NCBI GenBank assembly: GCA_001773575.1
Contig: MEXB01000007.1
Span: forward strand, 1 to 49,999
Source: Candidatus Adlerbacteria bacterium RIFOXYC1_FULL_48_26
GTDB lineage: Bacteria > Patescibacteriota > Minisyncoccia > Phycocordibacterales > SBAW01
Length of the DNA: 49,999 bases
Direction: 5' to 3'
Shown: positions 28,595-38,524 of the stretch, piece after piece
How the letters are laid out: every line of letters begins with the position of its first letter
Numbering within the stretch: position 1 is the first letter of the stretch
Position numbers and translations under genes: made by a program
The notes under the pieces: model-generated
What the model was told of the DNA's origin: nothing
The model's database searches: none
What the model saw: only the letters and a program-made list of their open reading frames with translations

Positions 28595-29527
28595 ATGAAC
28601 ACTCAAACACGCTGGCGCGTTTTTACACTGGCAGCCCTCTCCTTTATTTTTATTCTGCCTCTGTCGGTCTCTGCCACATCAGTTTCCCTATCATCGATCA
28701 CTCCAGCCACGACCATATTAAGCGGGCAGAACGTATACTTCAGCATCTTACCTTCAGGTTTTACCAATCCGTCATACTCGATAACGGATTCGTTTAATGG
28801 AACATCTTTCTCGGGTTCAAACGTAGATGCGTACGGAAATTTCAGTTGGACACCAACAGATACCGACGGAGGGGTGCATACGTTTGTTGTAACTGTCTCT
28901 GACAATGTTGGCAGCCCCAGCGCATCGATTTCCCAAACAATACAGGTTCAAGCCCCTGTCAGTATCCGTATCACAGACGCAGTTCCAGGCACTATTGTGG
29001 TTGCAAGCACAACACTCTCGTTTACCATCTCTCAGACCGGCCTCATAACCCCAACGTACAGAATTGTCGATTCGTTCTTTAATACGACTCTTACAGATAC
29101 ATACGCAACGTCATCAAATCTATTTAGCTGGACTCCAACACAAAAAGATATCGGATATCATACTCTGACAATCTATGCGACTGACATTTATGGTCGTGCG
29201 GCCCATACGTCATTTTCTGTCCAAGTAATTCCCCTTCCAGCCACTACACCTACCCTCACCGCAGTTGTCCAAAACACTACACCTGTGTCGACCACAGCCG
29301 CACCTTCCACGAACTATGTGTTCTCCATCTATCTATACCAAGGACTTACACATCCAGATGTTACAAAACTCCAACAAAAGTTGACCGCTCTTGGAGTCTA
29401 CTCCGGGCCAGTAACAGGATATTTTGGACCACTTACCCAAGCAGCAGTGAAAAAATTCCAAGCTTCTCGCGGACTTGAACAGGTAGGTTTTGTAGGGCCA
29501 GCTACAAGAAAAGCCCTGAGCCAGTAA
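28595..29527 (+). CDS. Secreted protein with Ig-like repeats and C-terminal peptidoglycan-binding domain
   Basis: Signal-like N-terminus from Met 28595; two similar Ig-like repeats; C-terminal VTKLQQKLTALGVYSGPVTGYFGPLTQAAVKKFQASRGLEQVGFVGPATRKAL (PG_binding_1). Confidence 0.85.
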   Translation: MNTQTRWRVFTLAALSFIFILPLSVSATSVSLSSITPATTILSGQNVYFSILPSGFTNPSYSITDSFNGTSFSGSNVDAYGNFSWTPTDTDGGVHTFVVTVSDNVGSPSASISQTIQVQAPVSIRITDAVPGTIVVASTTLSFTISQTGLITPTYRIVDSFFNTTLTDTYATSSNLFSWTPTQKDIGYHTLTIYATDIYGRAAHTSFSVQVIPLPATTPTLTAVVQNTTPVSTTAAPSTNYVFSIYLYQGLTHPDVTKLQQKLTALGVYSGPVTGYFGPLTQAAVKKFQASRGLEQVGFVGPATRKALSQ

Positions 29528-29529
29528 GT

Positions 29530-29557
29530 TTGACAAAAATCGCTTTCGATGTAAATT
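29530..29557 (+). promoter_or_regulatory. Sigma70-type promoter of csp
   Basis: TTGACA-N16-TAAATT. Confidence 0.6.
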
Positions 29558-29627
29558 GAGAACGTCTCAAAATTGAGGCAACCTGCAACACGCAGGATGA
29601 TGTACTTGATCGATACAGGAGAGCGAC

Positions 29628-29831
29628 ATGGCTACAGGAACCGTGAAGTGGTTCAACTCGGCCAAAGGGTACGGCTTTATCCAGCCGGAGGGCGGCGGCA
29701 AGGACGTCTTCATCCACATCAGCGCCGTCGAACGCGCCCGGATGACCGCCCCCAACGAAGGCCAGAAGATCAACTACGAGGTCGTCATCGAGCGCGGCCG
29801 GCCGGCCGCAGGTAATCTGAGCCCTGGCTGA
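29628..29831 (+). CDS. Cold-shock protein
   Basis: MATGTVKWFNSAKGYGFIQPEGGGKDVFIHISAVERA (RNP1/RNP2). Confidence 0.97.
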   Translation: MATGTVKWFNSAKGYGFIQPEGGGKDVFIHISAVERARMTAPNEGQKINYEVVIERGRPAAGNLSPG

Positions 29832-29859
29832 CTATTGCCATCAGCTCCCCTTCATTATT

Positions 29860-29893
29860 GCCGCCCTCTTACGAGAGGGCGGCCTTTCTTTTT
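29860..29893 (+). terminator. Intrinsic terminator
   Basis: GCCGCCCTCttacGAGAGGGCGGCCTTTCTTTTT. Confidence 0.85.
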
Positions 29894-30221
29894 AATTCGA
29901 GCGGATCACAAACGAATCAACAATAGGTTGCCCTTCTCGGGTGATGCGATATGTAAAATCTGCCGTGTATGCGTTATGACCATCTTCGTACTGTACGGTG
30001 CCAGCACCTCCGTGCGACTCTATTTCAGTAACATAGAATGTTCCACCTAACTGTTCTTTAGTTGGAGAGAGGTCGCTAATACGGCTACGCACATAACTTT
30101 CTATATCCATAGAGCGACCGCTTTGAGGAACATCAGTCGGTACACTTCTATAATTGATGTAGATAACATAGCCTCCTACTAAAACCGCAAGCGCCACTGC
30201 AAGCAATATAAGTTTCTTCAT
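29892..30221 (-). CDS. Hypothetical membrane-anchored protein
   Basis: 109 aa with N-terminal TM, downstream of RND gene. Confidence 0.65.
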   Translation of the reverse strand: MKKLILLAVALAVLVGGYVIYINYRSVPTDVPQSGRSMDIESYVRSRISDLSPTKEQLGGTFYVTEIESHGGAGTVQYEDGHNAYTADFTYRITREGQPIVDSFVIRSN

Positions 30222-30233
30222 AGCGCGGTAAGT

Positions 30234-33200
30234 TTATTTTTTCTCGAGCACACGCATCTGGTAGCGATAGAAAAGCATTGGGACAAGCACGAGCGTAAGG
30301 CAGATAGCAAAGGTAAGGCCGAACATAACTGCAAAGGCCAATGGCCCCCATGTTGCATTCGACCTAGCGAGTGGGATCATACCCACAACAGTGGTGATGG
30401 TCGTAAGAACAATTGGGCGCAGACGAGTCGCGGATGACTCAACAACGATATCTATAATTGGCCTACCTTTCTCTGTTGCAAGATGGTGGATCATAGAGTC
30501 CATAAGAATGATTGCGTGGTTGATGATAACGCCACCAAGTGCGATGACTCCAAGCAACGAGGTAAGCGACACTGGTTGTCCTGTTATCGCAAGGCCACCC
30601 AACACACCGATAAGTGAAAGTGGGACGATAACCAACAAGTACCATGTGTAGCGAATAGAGTTGAAGGAAATGATAAGGATCATAAACATCAACACCAACC
30701 CTGCGATAAGCGCCAGGAACATGTCTGTAAATGACTGGTTGATATCCTCGGTTTCTCCACCATACGAGACTGTTACGCCTGAAGGTAGGTTCAACTCCCC
30801 AACGCGCTTCTTAAATTCTGCTATGACCGCAGTGCTCGTGGTTTTGTCGTCCGGATACGCAGACACTGTTTCCAAGCGGCTTTTATCTTTATGGTTTATG
30901 GCTGCGTTGCTTACCCCAAGTTGCGTCTGCAACACTGAACCAAGCAGTACCGGGCCATTGCTGCCCTGGACAGAGAGATTTTTAATCGCATCAATTGTCG
31001 TACGTGTGGTATCTGACGGATCAATATAGTCCGTGTTGAGGTTGAGTTTTACGATTACATCAATGTCATCTTTAGGCTGTGTGATGCTGGTTGCTTTTGT
31101 ACCCTGCACAGCCGCACGCAATGTTTGCGCAATAGACGCAGTACTTAAGCCCAGCGCAGTTGCCTTGCCGCGGTCAACGGTGAGGTCAAACTGAGTTCCG
31201 TTGTTCTGAGTACTGTCGCTGACATTCGTAACATGCGGAATGCTCAAAATAAGTTGTTTGCCCGCCTCAGCCGCAGTGATAAGTTCATCAAGGTTATCGC
31301 CTTCAAACTGGATTTGAATTGGCGCACCAGCTGAAGGTCCGTTGTTTGCCTGCAATACCTGGACGTTTGCAGCTGTTACGACACTTACGACGCGCTGCAG
31401 TTCAGTTGCAATTTCAGTACTTGTTTTCTTGTGGTCGAGCGGAAGGTTAACCGTGATGTTTGCCTGGTTGCTGCCTGAAGAACCTCCTCCTGTAAGGCCG
31501 GAACTCTGTCCCGTTGTAATTTCAAGAGAAGAAATATCTTTAATTGGATACAGAAGTTCTTCAACCTGGCGGACAATAAGATCTGTCTGTCCAAGCGTCG
31601 TACCTTCTGGGGCTTGAATGTTGATGTAGACGAAATCTTGGTCATCTTGTGGGAAGAACACCGTTTTTACCAATCCTGTAAAAGGAAGGATCATTGCAAG
31701 AACAAACATGACGCCAAGCCCTCGCAAGAACAGGCGCTGCCAACGACGATTCTCAAGTATTAAGCGCAATTTTTCTTTGTACCACTGTGTTGCGAGCTCT
31801 GTATATTCTTCCTGGCTTTCTTCAAAACGATTCGGATGTTTTTTAGTAAAGAGGACGGCAATCAAAGGAACGATGCCGAGTGCTACAAAGATAGACGCAA
31901 TGAGCACGAATATAAGGGTGTATGGGATACCTGCAATAAACTTGCCAACGATGCCGGAGATAAAGAATAGTGGTGCGAATACGGCAACCGTTGCCATCGT
32001 TCCTGCAATAAGTGGCCATGCATAGTCGCGTAGCGCATGCTTTGCGGCATCCAGCGGGTCTGCGTGCAACTTCATGCGCGCATGGATTGCTTCAGTAACC
32101 ACGATGCCTGAGTCCACCAAGATACCGACGGCCAAAATAAGTGCGAAGAGGCTGATGAAGTTAAGTGTGTTGCCCGTAAGGTGCAACCCAATAAATGCAA
32201 TCAAGAACGAAAGTGGGATAGCAAGCGCCGCAACAACAGACTCGCGCCAGCCAATGGTAAGAAGAAGCACAATCATTACGAGCGCAACTGTCTCAAAACC
32301 AGTTTTCGTAAGGTCTCCGAGCTGTTCGGTGATCTGAACGCCTTGGTCAGTTGAGGGAGAAATAAACACGTTCATCCCCTTCAATTTTGTGTCCTGCAAC
32401 CTCAGCATTTCTGCTTTTGCCGCATCTGCTACTTCTTTAATCTCAGCGCCTGTCTGCTTGTAGATAGTGAGAGAAATAGCCTGACTACTTGGTTTTCCAT
32501 CCACGGATAAGCGCGAATATGAGGTTGCAGAAGCGAGGCCGTCAGAAACAACTGCAATGTCGCGAACATAGATAGGCACGTTGTTCTTTATGCCTACTGC
32601 AATATTTTGAATCTCAGACGGGTCCTCTATGCTGCCTTTAAAGCTGACATTGTAGTTCACGCCATTCATCGAAATGCTGCCAGCTGGCGCCGATGCGTTT
32701 GCTGACGCTATAGATGAAATAATGTCCGTTAGGCGAAGGCCGTATTGCTGGAGCTTTTCTTTACTAACAACAACAGTGACCTGGCGCTCAGGCATACCGG
32801 ACACATTCACTTCTGATACGCCGGCGATATGTTTAAGGCCGTCCGATACTTCTGCGGCAAGAGCTGAAAACTCAGTCGGTGGAAGATCTCCCGCAATAGA
32901 AACCACGAGCACTGGTTGGTTGCTGAAGTCAATTTTGCTTACCTGTGGAGTTGTTGCGTCGGAAGGAAGGTCTGGTACAGCTTTTGCCACAGCGTCGCGA
33001 AGTTCTTGAATAGATTTATCTACATCAGCATTTGCATCAAACTGCACGTTGAGCATGGAAACACCCTCGCTTGATACAGAGGTAACGGTGTCGAGGTTGT
33101 TCAGGCCGGAAACCTGATCTTCTAATTTATTCGTAACCAATGTTTCTATGTCTTGCGCCGAAGCACCTGGAAGCACTGTTGTTACGATACCGTTTGGAAT

Positions 33201-33326
33201 AACGATAGAAGGTGAGTTTTCCTTTGGAATAGCAAGGGCGGCAAACAACCCAGCAAGCACGAGGGTGGTAATTAGCACGTAGCTAAATTGTTTTCGGTCT
33301 AGGAAGAAATTCCAGAGCCACAACAT
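30234..33326 (-). CDS. RND-family efflux transporter (AcrB/MMPL-like)
   Basis: 1030 aa; two halves each with N-terminal TM plus TM clusters; AIPLSFLIAFIGLHLTGNTLNFISLFALILAVGILVDSGIVVTEAI. Confidence 0.95.
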   Translation of the reverse strand: MLWLWNFFLDRKQFSYVLITTLVLAGLFAALAIPKENSPSIVIPNGIVTTVLPGASAQDIETLVTNKLEDQVSGLNNLDTVTSVSSEGVSMLNVQFDANADVDKSIQELRDAVAKAVPDLPSDATTPQVSKIDFSNQPVLVVSIAGDLPPTEFSALAAEVSDGLKHIAGVSEVNVSGMPERQVTVVVSKEKLQQYGLRLTDIISSIASANASAPAGSISMNGVNYNVSFKGSIEDPSEIQNIAVGIKNNVPIYVRDIAVVSDGLASATSYSRLSVDGKPSSQAISLTIYKQTGAEIKEVADAAKAEMLRLQDTKLKGMNVFISPSTDQGVQITEQLGDLTKTGFETVALVMIVLLLTIGWRESVVAALAIPLSFLIAFIGLHLTGNTLNFISLFALILAVGILVDSGIVVTEAIHARMKLHADPLDAAKHALRDYAWPLIAGTMATVAVFAPLFFISGIVGKFIAGIPYTLIFVLIASIFVALGIVPLIAVLFTKKHPNRFEESQEEYTELATQWYKEKLRLILENRRWQRLFLRGLGVMFVLAMILPFTGLVKTVFFPQDDQDFVYINIQAPEGTTLGQTDLIVRQVEELLYPIKDISSLEITTGQSSGLTGGGSSGSNQANITVNLPLDHKKTSTEIATELQRVVSVVTAANVQVLQANNGPSAGAPIQIQFEGDNLDELITAAEAGKQLILSIPHVTNVSDSTQNNGTQFDLTVDRGKATALGLSTASIAQTLRAAVQGTKATSITQPKDDIDVIVKLNLNTDYIDPSDTTRTTIDAIKNLSVQGSNGPVLLGSVLQTQLGVSNAAINHKDKSRLETVSAYPDDKTTSTAVIAEFKKRVGELNLPSGVTVSYGGETEDINQSFTDMFLALIAGLVLMFMILIISFNSIRYTWYLLVIVPLSLIGVLGGLAITGQPVSLTSLLGVIALGGVIINHAIILMDSMIHHLATEKGRPIIDIVVESSATRLRPIVLTTITTVVGMIPLARSNATWGPLAFAVMFGLTFAICLTLVLVPMLFYRYQMRVLEKK

Positions 33327-33331
33327 ACGAG

Positions 33332-34978
33332 TTAGTTTGAACCTGCCTGTGCAGGCAAGTCTACGATTACCTGCTGTCCGTTGGAAAGGCCGCGCGCGTC
33401 TTCAACAATAACCATCTCTGGAGTAAGACCTGTAAGGACTATCACCTTGTCCCCTAAGATAGTGCCGAGGGTTATTGGGATTTGAACCAACGTCGATGAC
33501 GCACTAACACTAAATACAATTGGACCACTTGGCGTTATTTTTGCCGCAACAATCGGAATCATAATAGAAGCCGCTGAAACGGTGCTGACTTTTTTTGTCT
33601 GGGCTGCTGTTGCGCGAGAAAGCGACACTGTTATGGTTTCCCCATCCGTCAGCGCGCTTGGGCTACCGACAATACCGACCTTCACTAAAATTTTTCCAGT
33701 TGATGGGTCGAGCGCTGGCGCAATTGAGACAATAGTCCCCTGCACCGAACCTGCTATAAGAGCGCTGCCACCTACTGCGAGAGTTTTTGAATCTTCGGGT
33801 GTTACATACACATCAACTTCAAGCGCGCTTGGGTTAGATATTTCTGCTAGGCGTTGTGAGTTAGAGACATAATCTCCTTGTGAGACTGGGAGACTTACAA
33901 TAGTGCCTGAAATTGGTGAGCGGATGATCGTCTTTTCAAGCGATGCTCGTGCTGCGGCAAGAACACCTTGTGCCTGCTCAACATTTGCTTGCGCAATACT
34001 TATACTGCTTTGCGTTCCACCTTCCGCAGTGTTTGAAGCAGATGCCGCAGCCGCAGATGCGCTGTCATACGCGCTCTTTGCGCTTGCAACCCCTGACAAT
34101 GCTGCACTAACTGCCGTACGTGCAGAACCTATTGATGCTTGGTACGCACTAATATCTGTAGCTGTTATGGACTGGTTTGGAAGAGACTTGTTTAGCGCCT
34201 CCACTAGATTGTTCAAGAACGTGGTGACGAGCTGTGCATTAGCTGTTGCCTGGGCAATATCTGTACCTGTATTTGTTCGCGTGGTCTTGCGTGCTATTGA
34301 GCTGACATCATTAAGTGCAAGGTCGAGCTGGCGACGTTCATTTTGGAGCGTAATAACAAGCTGGTTGTCGGTGACGGTAAGTTGGAGCGCTGGGTTAGTT
34401 CTGGGTTGGCTAAAAAGAAGATCCGCCTTGGTGTGCACTGCGTCATCAAGGGCCGCAAACAAGCTCTGCAAAGAAGTGTTTACAGTTATCTGAGCATTTA
34501 CTACCGCTTGGCTAGCTTGCGCCGCACTAATACCGGAGTTTGCTGCGCCTGTGCCACTGGTATTTGTAAACGCCGCTTGGGCTGCATTGTATGCACCTTG
34601 AGCCTGGAGGACTGCAGCTCGTTGGCTGCTATTTTCAAGAGAACCAATAATGGTACCCGCAGATACATAGTCTCCAATTTTACGGTTAAGTGCGAGCACT
34701 TCGCCCGAGCTTTGTGCCGAAATGCTTGCATGGTTAAGCGACGTCACTACGCCCGTTACAGGAAGAGGTCCTGTTGATTGCGCGGCAAGGCTTGCGACGG
34801 ATGCAATTTTTACATGGCTAGTTTGGTCAAGCGTAGCAACTGCGGGAACTGAGGAAACCATTGCTTGAGCACCCACGAATATAAGAATTGCAATAAGAAG
34901 AGCCCCGCCCCATGAGTAATACCAAGGTTGTTTGCGAACATACTGAATCGCGTTAAAAAATCTCGTTTTTATTGACAT
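33332..34978 (-). CDS. RND/HlyD-type periplasmic adaptor subunit (membrane fusion protein)
   Basis: N-terminal TM, biotinyl-lipoyl-like halves (GEVLALNRKIGDYVSAGTIIGSLE; IIRSPISGTIVSLPVSQGDYVS), long helical region. Confidence 0.9.
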   Translation of the reverse strand: MSIKTRFFNAIQYVRKQPWYYSWGGALLIAILIFVGAQAMVSSVPAVATLDQTSHVKIASVASLAAQSTGPLPVTGVVTSLNHASISAQSSGEVLALNRKIGDYVSAGTIIGSLENSSQRAAVLQAQGAYNAAQAAFTNTSGTGAANSGISAAQASQAVVNAQITVNTSLQSLFAALDDAVHTKADLLFSQPRTNPALQLTVTDNQLVITLQNERRQLDLALNDVSSIARKTTRTNTGTDIAQATANAQLVTTFLNNLVEALNKSLPNQSITATDISAYQASIGSARTAVSAALSGVASAKSAYDSASAAAASASNTAEGGTQSSISIAQANVEQAQGVLAAARASLEKTIIRSPISGTIVSLPVSQGDYVSNSQRLAEISNPSALEVDVYVTPEDSKTLAVGGSALIAGSVQGTIVSIAPALDPSTGKILVKVGIVGSPSALTDGETITVSLSRATAAQTKKVSTVSAASIMIPIVAAKITPSGPIVFSVSASSTLVQIPITLGTILGDKVIVLTGLTPEMVIVEDARGLSNGQQVIVDLPAQAGSN

Positions 34979-35040
34979 TTGTGGCTCAAGTATAGCAAAA
35001 AGCTAGGCGGAAAGCACTAAATGTGTCGTATACTATCGAA

Positions 35041-35460
35041 ATGAAAAAAATTCGACGACGATTCGAAGTTCAGGATTTTAAAACACGCGTTGGCCGCTCA
35101 CGTACAGGAAAAGGCATCTTTGCAGAAGAAAATATTCCACGAGGTGTCTGCGTTTTGGAATATGTAGGCCGCTCATTAACTGACGATGAGCAACATAATA
35201 AAAGCGGTAAGTATTTCTTTGAAACAGGGAGAAACACGATGATTGACGGAAATGTTCCGTACAACAAAGCAAAGTACGTTAACCATTCTTGTAGGCCAAA
35301 CTGCGAAATTGATATTAAAAACAAACGCGTGTTTATTTTTACCGCAAAGAATATCAAAGCTGGCGAGGAACTTACATACGACTATGACACTGAATACTTT
35401 GATGAATTTATAAAACCCGTAGGTTGTAAATGTCTTAAGTGTAGCCCTGTAAAAAAATAG
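35041..35460 (+). CDS. SET domain-containing protein (putative protein-lysine methyltransferase)
   Basis: SRTGKGIFAEENIPRGVCVLEYVG, YVNHSCRPNCEI, AGEELTYDYD, post-SET-like GCKCLKC; start at 35041. Confidence 0.9.
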   Translation: MKKIRRRFEVQDFKTRVGRSRTGKGIFAEENIPRGVCVLEYVGRSLTDDEQHNKSGKYFFETGRNTMIDGNVPYNKAKYVNHSCRPNCEIDIKNKRVFIFTAKNIKAGEELTYDYDTEYFDEFIKPVGCKCLKCSPVKK

Positions 35461-35502
35461 GGAGTGGAACTTGCCACCATACTCATGGATTCTTAATGAA
35501 CC

Positions 35503-37581
35503 ATGCGCTTTTGTATTGGTATGGTTAAAGGTATGGTACCAGGAATGAAACACCTGTTTTGGAAGATACGTAGCAACTACACCAGACGTGAATGGCAGCT
35601 TGCTGGAGTTCTGTTGGTTTCTTATACTCTTGTTTTCTTTTTAGCTTCACTTGTCCTCCCCCTGTCTGCTCGGTTTAACCCAGCATCTGCTATTGCACTT
35701 GCGACACTATACTTTGGTGGCCGAAAGCTCTGGCCTGTGGTGTATGTCTCCGCTGTAATAAGTCAGATAGTCACCGGCTCACCACTTATCGCCATTCTCC
35801 TGCTACCACTTATCGAAACGATACAAGCTACCGCTGGCTCTTGGCTTTTACACAAAGCACACATCGACCCATTGTTCCGCAGATACCGCGACACCTTTTA
35901 TTTCATCATTACTATAGTTGGAATCTCTGCTATCAGCTCAACGCTTGTTATGATAGTGCGCTTGTTGCGAGGCGACACTGACATTCTTATGTCAGGCTGG
36001 TACGCCTATGTCGCAACCTTATTTTGTTTACTTATCGTTACACCATTCTTACTTCGTTGGTTCACCAAGCCCCGCTTCAGCCGAACCTTCGTAGAAATTC
36101 TTGAACTGTTCTCTGTGTTCGTATTTTTGATTTGCATCGACTACACACTGTTTATCCGTGGCGTCGGCATTTTTGCAAGCATCCCTCTGGTATATTTCAT
36201 CCTTGTGCCACTGTTCTGGATTGCGCTTAGACTGCGACCTCGCTTTATTACACTCGCGCTTCTCATCACGTCGTTTTTTGCTGTCACGGGTGTATTACTG
36301 CACTCACAACCAAGCGCACTTGCAGCAAACCTGTATCAGATTGAAATTCTGATTATTGTACTCGCGGTAATGTTTTTTATCGTCACCTCGCTTGAAGAAG
36401 ACCGTCGAGTCAACACCAACATTATGCATTCACAAATGGCAGCGCTTCGTAATGCCGTTGCAAAAGAAAGTTCGGAGTCAAAAGCAAAAAATGACTTTAT
36501 TGCGATTCTGTCGCATGAACTCCGTAACCCGCTTGCTCCAATTTTATCCTCTATTGATTTATTGAAATTAAAAAACTCACACGACGCAGAGGACATGGAA
36601 ATCCTGGAGATGATGGAGGATCGTATGGGAACCGTACGTCGCCTACTAGATGACCTTCTGGATATTTCCCGTATCTCTGAAGGGAAAGTTACGCTCAAGA
36701 AAGATGTGGTTGAACTTACCTCCGTACTCAAGAGTGCAGTTGTCTCAACGGAACATCATCGCAAAGAGCTGCACCAGCGTCTCGCAATGAAACTGCCTCA
36801 AAAACCCCTCTCCATTGTTGGAGACGCAGTACGTCTTGAGCAAATTTTTTCAAACTTACTCACAAATGCATCGAAGTTTTCGTCGTCCGGTGACACCATT
36901 GCGTTACATATGCGAGAACATGATGGTGTTGCAGAGATTGAAGTTGTAGACCGTGGCATTGGTATCGACCCAGGCGAGCTTGAAACTATTTTCCTCCCCT
37001 TCCGACAAATCCAAGATGCCGAACGCAGCAAGAAAGGTTTGGGTATCGGTCTTGCCCTTGTGCGTAACTTCGTGGAAATGCATAGCGGCACTATCCAGGC
37101 ACACAGTGAGGGCCGTAACCGGGGCAGCCGTTTTATTGTCCGCCTGCCGCTCATCGTCACCGCAGAGAATAGAAGCTCGCATGGCGACAGAGCGGGAAAC
37201 CCATTACAGAAAGGTAGGACCAAGGCCAACCCACTCATCTTGATAGTTGACGATAACGATGCAGCTGCCGGTGGTATCGGACGCTTGTTGGAATTTCAAG
37301 GGTACAGAGTTGCGTATGCGTACGACGGCAACCAAGGAACCACGAAGGCACGTAGCCTTTCTCCTGATGCAGTATTCCTAGATATAGGACTTCCCGACCA
37401 AGATGGATGGAAGGTTGCTAAAACACTTAAAGCTCAAGGTTTTACTGGTCGACTTATCGCGCTTACAGGATACGGGATTGAACATAAAAAAATGATGGAT
37501 CAAGAAGTGCGTTTCGACTACTATCTCGTCAAACCAGTTGGCCTCGCCGACCTCCAGCGCGTTCTCACAGGGCTCGTTTAG
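35503..37581 (+). CDS. MASE1-like hybrid sensor histidine kinase with C-terminal REC domain
   Basis: Multi-TM N-terminal domain, FIAILSHELRNPLAP H-box, N-box FSNLLTNASKFS, GLGIGLALVRNFVEMH, REC LILIVDDNDAAAGGIGRLL..FLDIGLPDQDGW..KPVG. Confidence 0.92.
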   Translation: MRFCIGMVKGMVPGMKHLFWKIRSNYTRREWQLAGVLLVSYTLVFFLASLVLPLSARFNPASAIALATLYFGGRKLWPVVYVSAVISQIVTGSPLIAILLLPLIETIQATAGSWLLHKAHIDPLFRRYRDTFYFIITIVGISAISSTLVMIVRLLRGDTDILMSGWYAYVATLFCLLIVTPFLLRWFTKPRFSRTFVEILELFSVFVFLICIDYTLFIRGVGIFASIPLVYFILVPLFWIALRLRPRFITLALLITSFFAVTGVLLHSQPSALAANLYQIEILIIVLAVMFFIVTSLEEDRRVNTNIMHSQMAALRNAVAKESSESKAKNDFIAILSHELRNPLAPILSSIDLLKLKNSHDAEDMEILEMMEDRMGTVRRLLDDLLDISRISEGKVTLKKDVVELTSVLKSAVVSTEHHRKELHQRLAMKLPQKPLSIVGDAVRLEQIFSNLLTNASKFSSSGDTIALHMREHDGVAEIEVVDRGIGIDPGELETIFLPFRQIQDAERSKKGLGIGLALVRNFVEMHSGTIQAHSEGRNRGSRFIVRLPLIVTAENRSSHGDRAGNPLQKGRTKANPLILIVDDNDAAAGGIGRLLEFQGYRVAYAYDGNQGTTKARSLSPDAVFLDIGLPDQDGWKVAKTLKAQGFTGRLIALTGYGIEHKKMMDQEVRFDYYLVKPVGLADLQRVLTGLV

Positions 37582-37684
37582 GCATTTTTGAGATGTCTAC
37601 TGCCATGCTTGAGATATTCATTAAAAACATAGTAAGCTGAGTTTAGCGGGGCCTTATCTGTAACAGTACCTAAGGAGGTCCAAT

Positions 37685-38359
37685 ATGATCTTCGAGAAGT
37701 TCACTACTGAGGGTGATTTACGGCATTTCCTACGGGGATGCACTGCCTTCGAAGGCGGGCCACTAGATATCGAGAAGCTTGAACGCGGACCACGCGACGT
37801 AGCCCATCTTGTACGGGCGATCGAGCAGAAACGCGAAATCGAGTTCGGCCGGGACATGCACGGCAACGGCGTGTGCCGTTCGCGTAAATCCGAGACACTT
37901 GTGCGCGTGGGCGGAGAACAACTGGTCGAGAGGTATCGTGAAGTGAATGGGGTTCGTGTCCCCACACCAGCCGACGTGGTGCGAACACTGAGCGAAACCG
38001 GCATTGAGGGAGAGACGGCGGAGGAAACACTCCTTCGATGTTTTGTCGAGGAGTCGGGGCTTGTGGTCCCAACCACAAACATCCATCTAGTCAGCAAGCC
38101 TCCCATCGCCGACTTCGGAGACCTGCGCGACCGTCACAAGTCGAGCGTGTATGTGGGTCTATGGCGCCAGGTGATGGTGACGCGTTTCTTCACTAACTTC
38201 AACGAGCGTCCTGAGCCGTTCAAGGAACGCTTGGAGATTACAGACGAAGACACGAAGGTCTTTGGTGAGTGGGAGCCTGAAACATTGCATGGCCCTTGGG
38301 ACCATTCGACCGACCTCTGGCAACAGCTCGTCACAGGTCGTGCGCGCAAATACTCTTGA
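37685..38359 (+). CDS. GC-rich gene product with degenerate Nudix-box-like motif
   Basis: Strong AAGGAGG 6 nt before ATG; ETAEETLLRCFVEESGL resembles Ex7RExxEExGL. Confidence 0.7.
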   Translation: MIFEKFTTEGDLRHFLRGCTAFEGGPLDIEKLERGPRDVAHLVRAIEQKREIEFGRDMHGNGVCRSRKSETLVRVGGEQLVERYREVNGVRVPTPADVVRTLSETGIEGETAEETLLRCFVEESGLVVPTTNIHLVSKPPIADFGDLRDRHKSSVYVGLWRQVMVTRFFTNFNERPEPFKERLEITDEDTKVFGEWEPETLHGPWDHSTDLWQQLVTGRARKYS

Positions 38360-38362
38360 ATC

Positions 38363-38394
38363 AAGGCCGGCCTAAAAACCGGCCTTTTTCTTTT
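38363..38394 (+). terminator. Intrinsic terminator
   Basis: AAGGCCGGCCtaaaaaCCGGCCTTTTTCTTTT. Confidence 0.85.
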
Positions 38395-38423
38395 CCTTAT
38401 TTCAACCTGCCCGGAGAGGTAGG

Positions 38424-38452
38424 TTGACTTCCCTGCTGAGCTTAACTAGGCT
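38424..38452 (+). promoter_or_regulatory. Sigma70-type promoter
   Basis: TTGACT-N17-TAGGCT. Confidence 0.5.
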
Positions 38453-38524
38453 CTAGGTAGCTACAAAAAGATTGGGAGGAGTCCTTATCAGCGTACATTC
38501 CGAAATTCAGAACGGGGGTCACCG

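Noticed and set aside
33903-34493. 196-aa + strand ORF opposite the RND adaptor
   Set aside because: Antisense shadow of an Ala-rich coiled-coil gene
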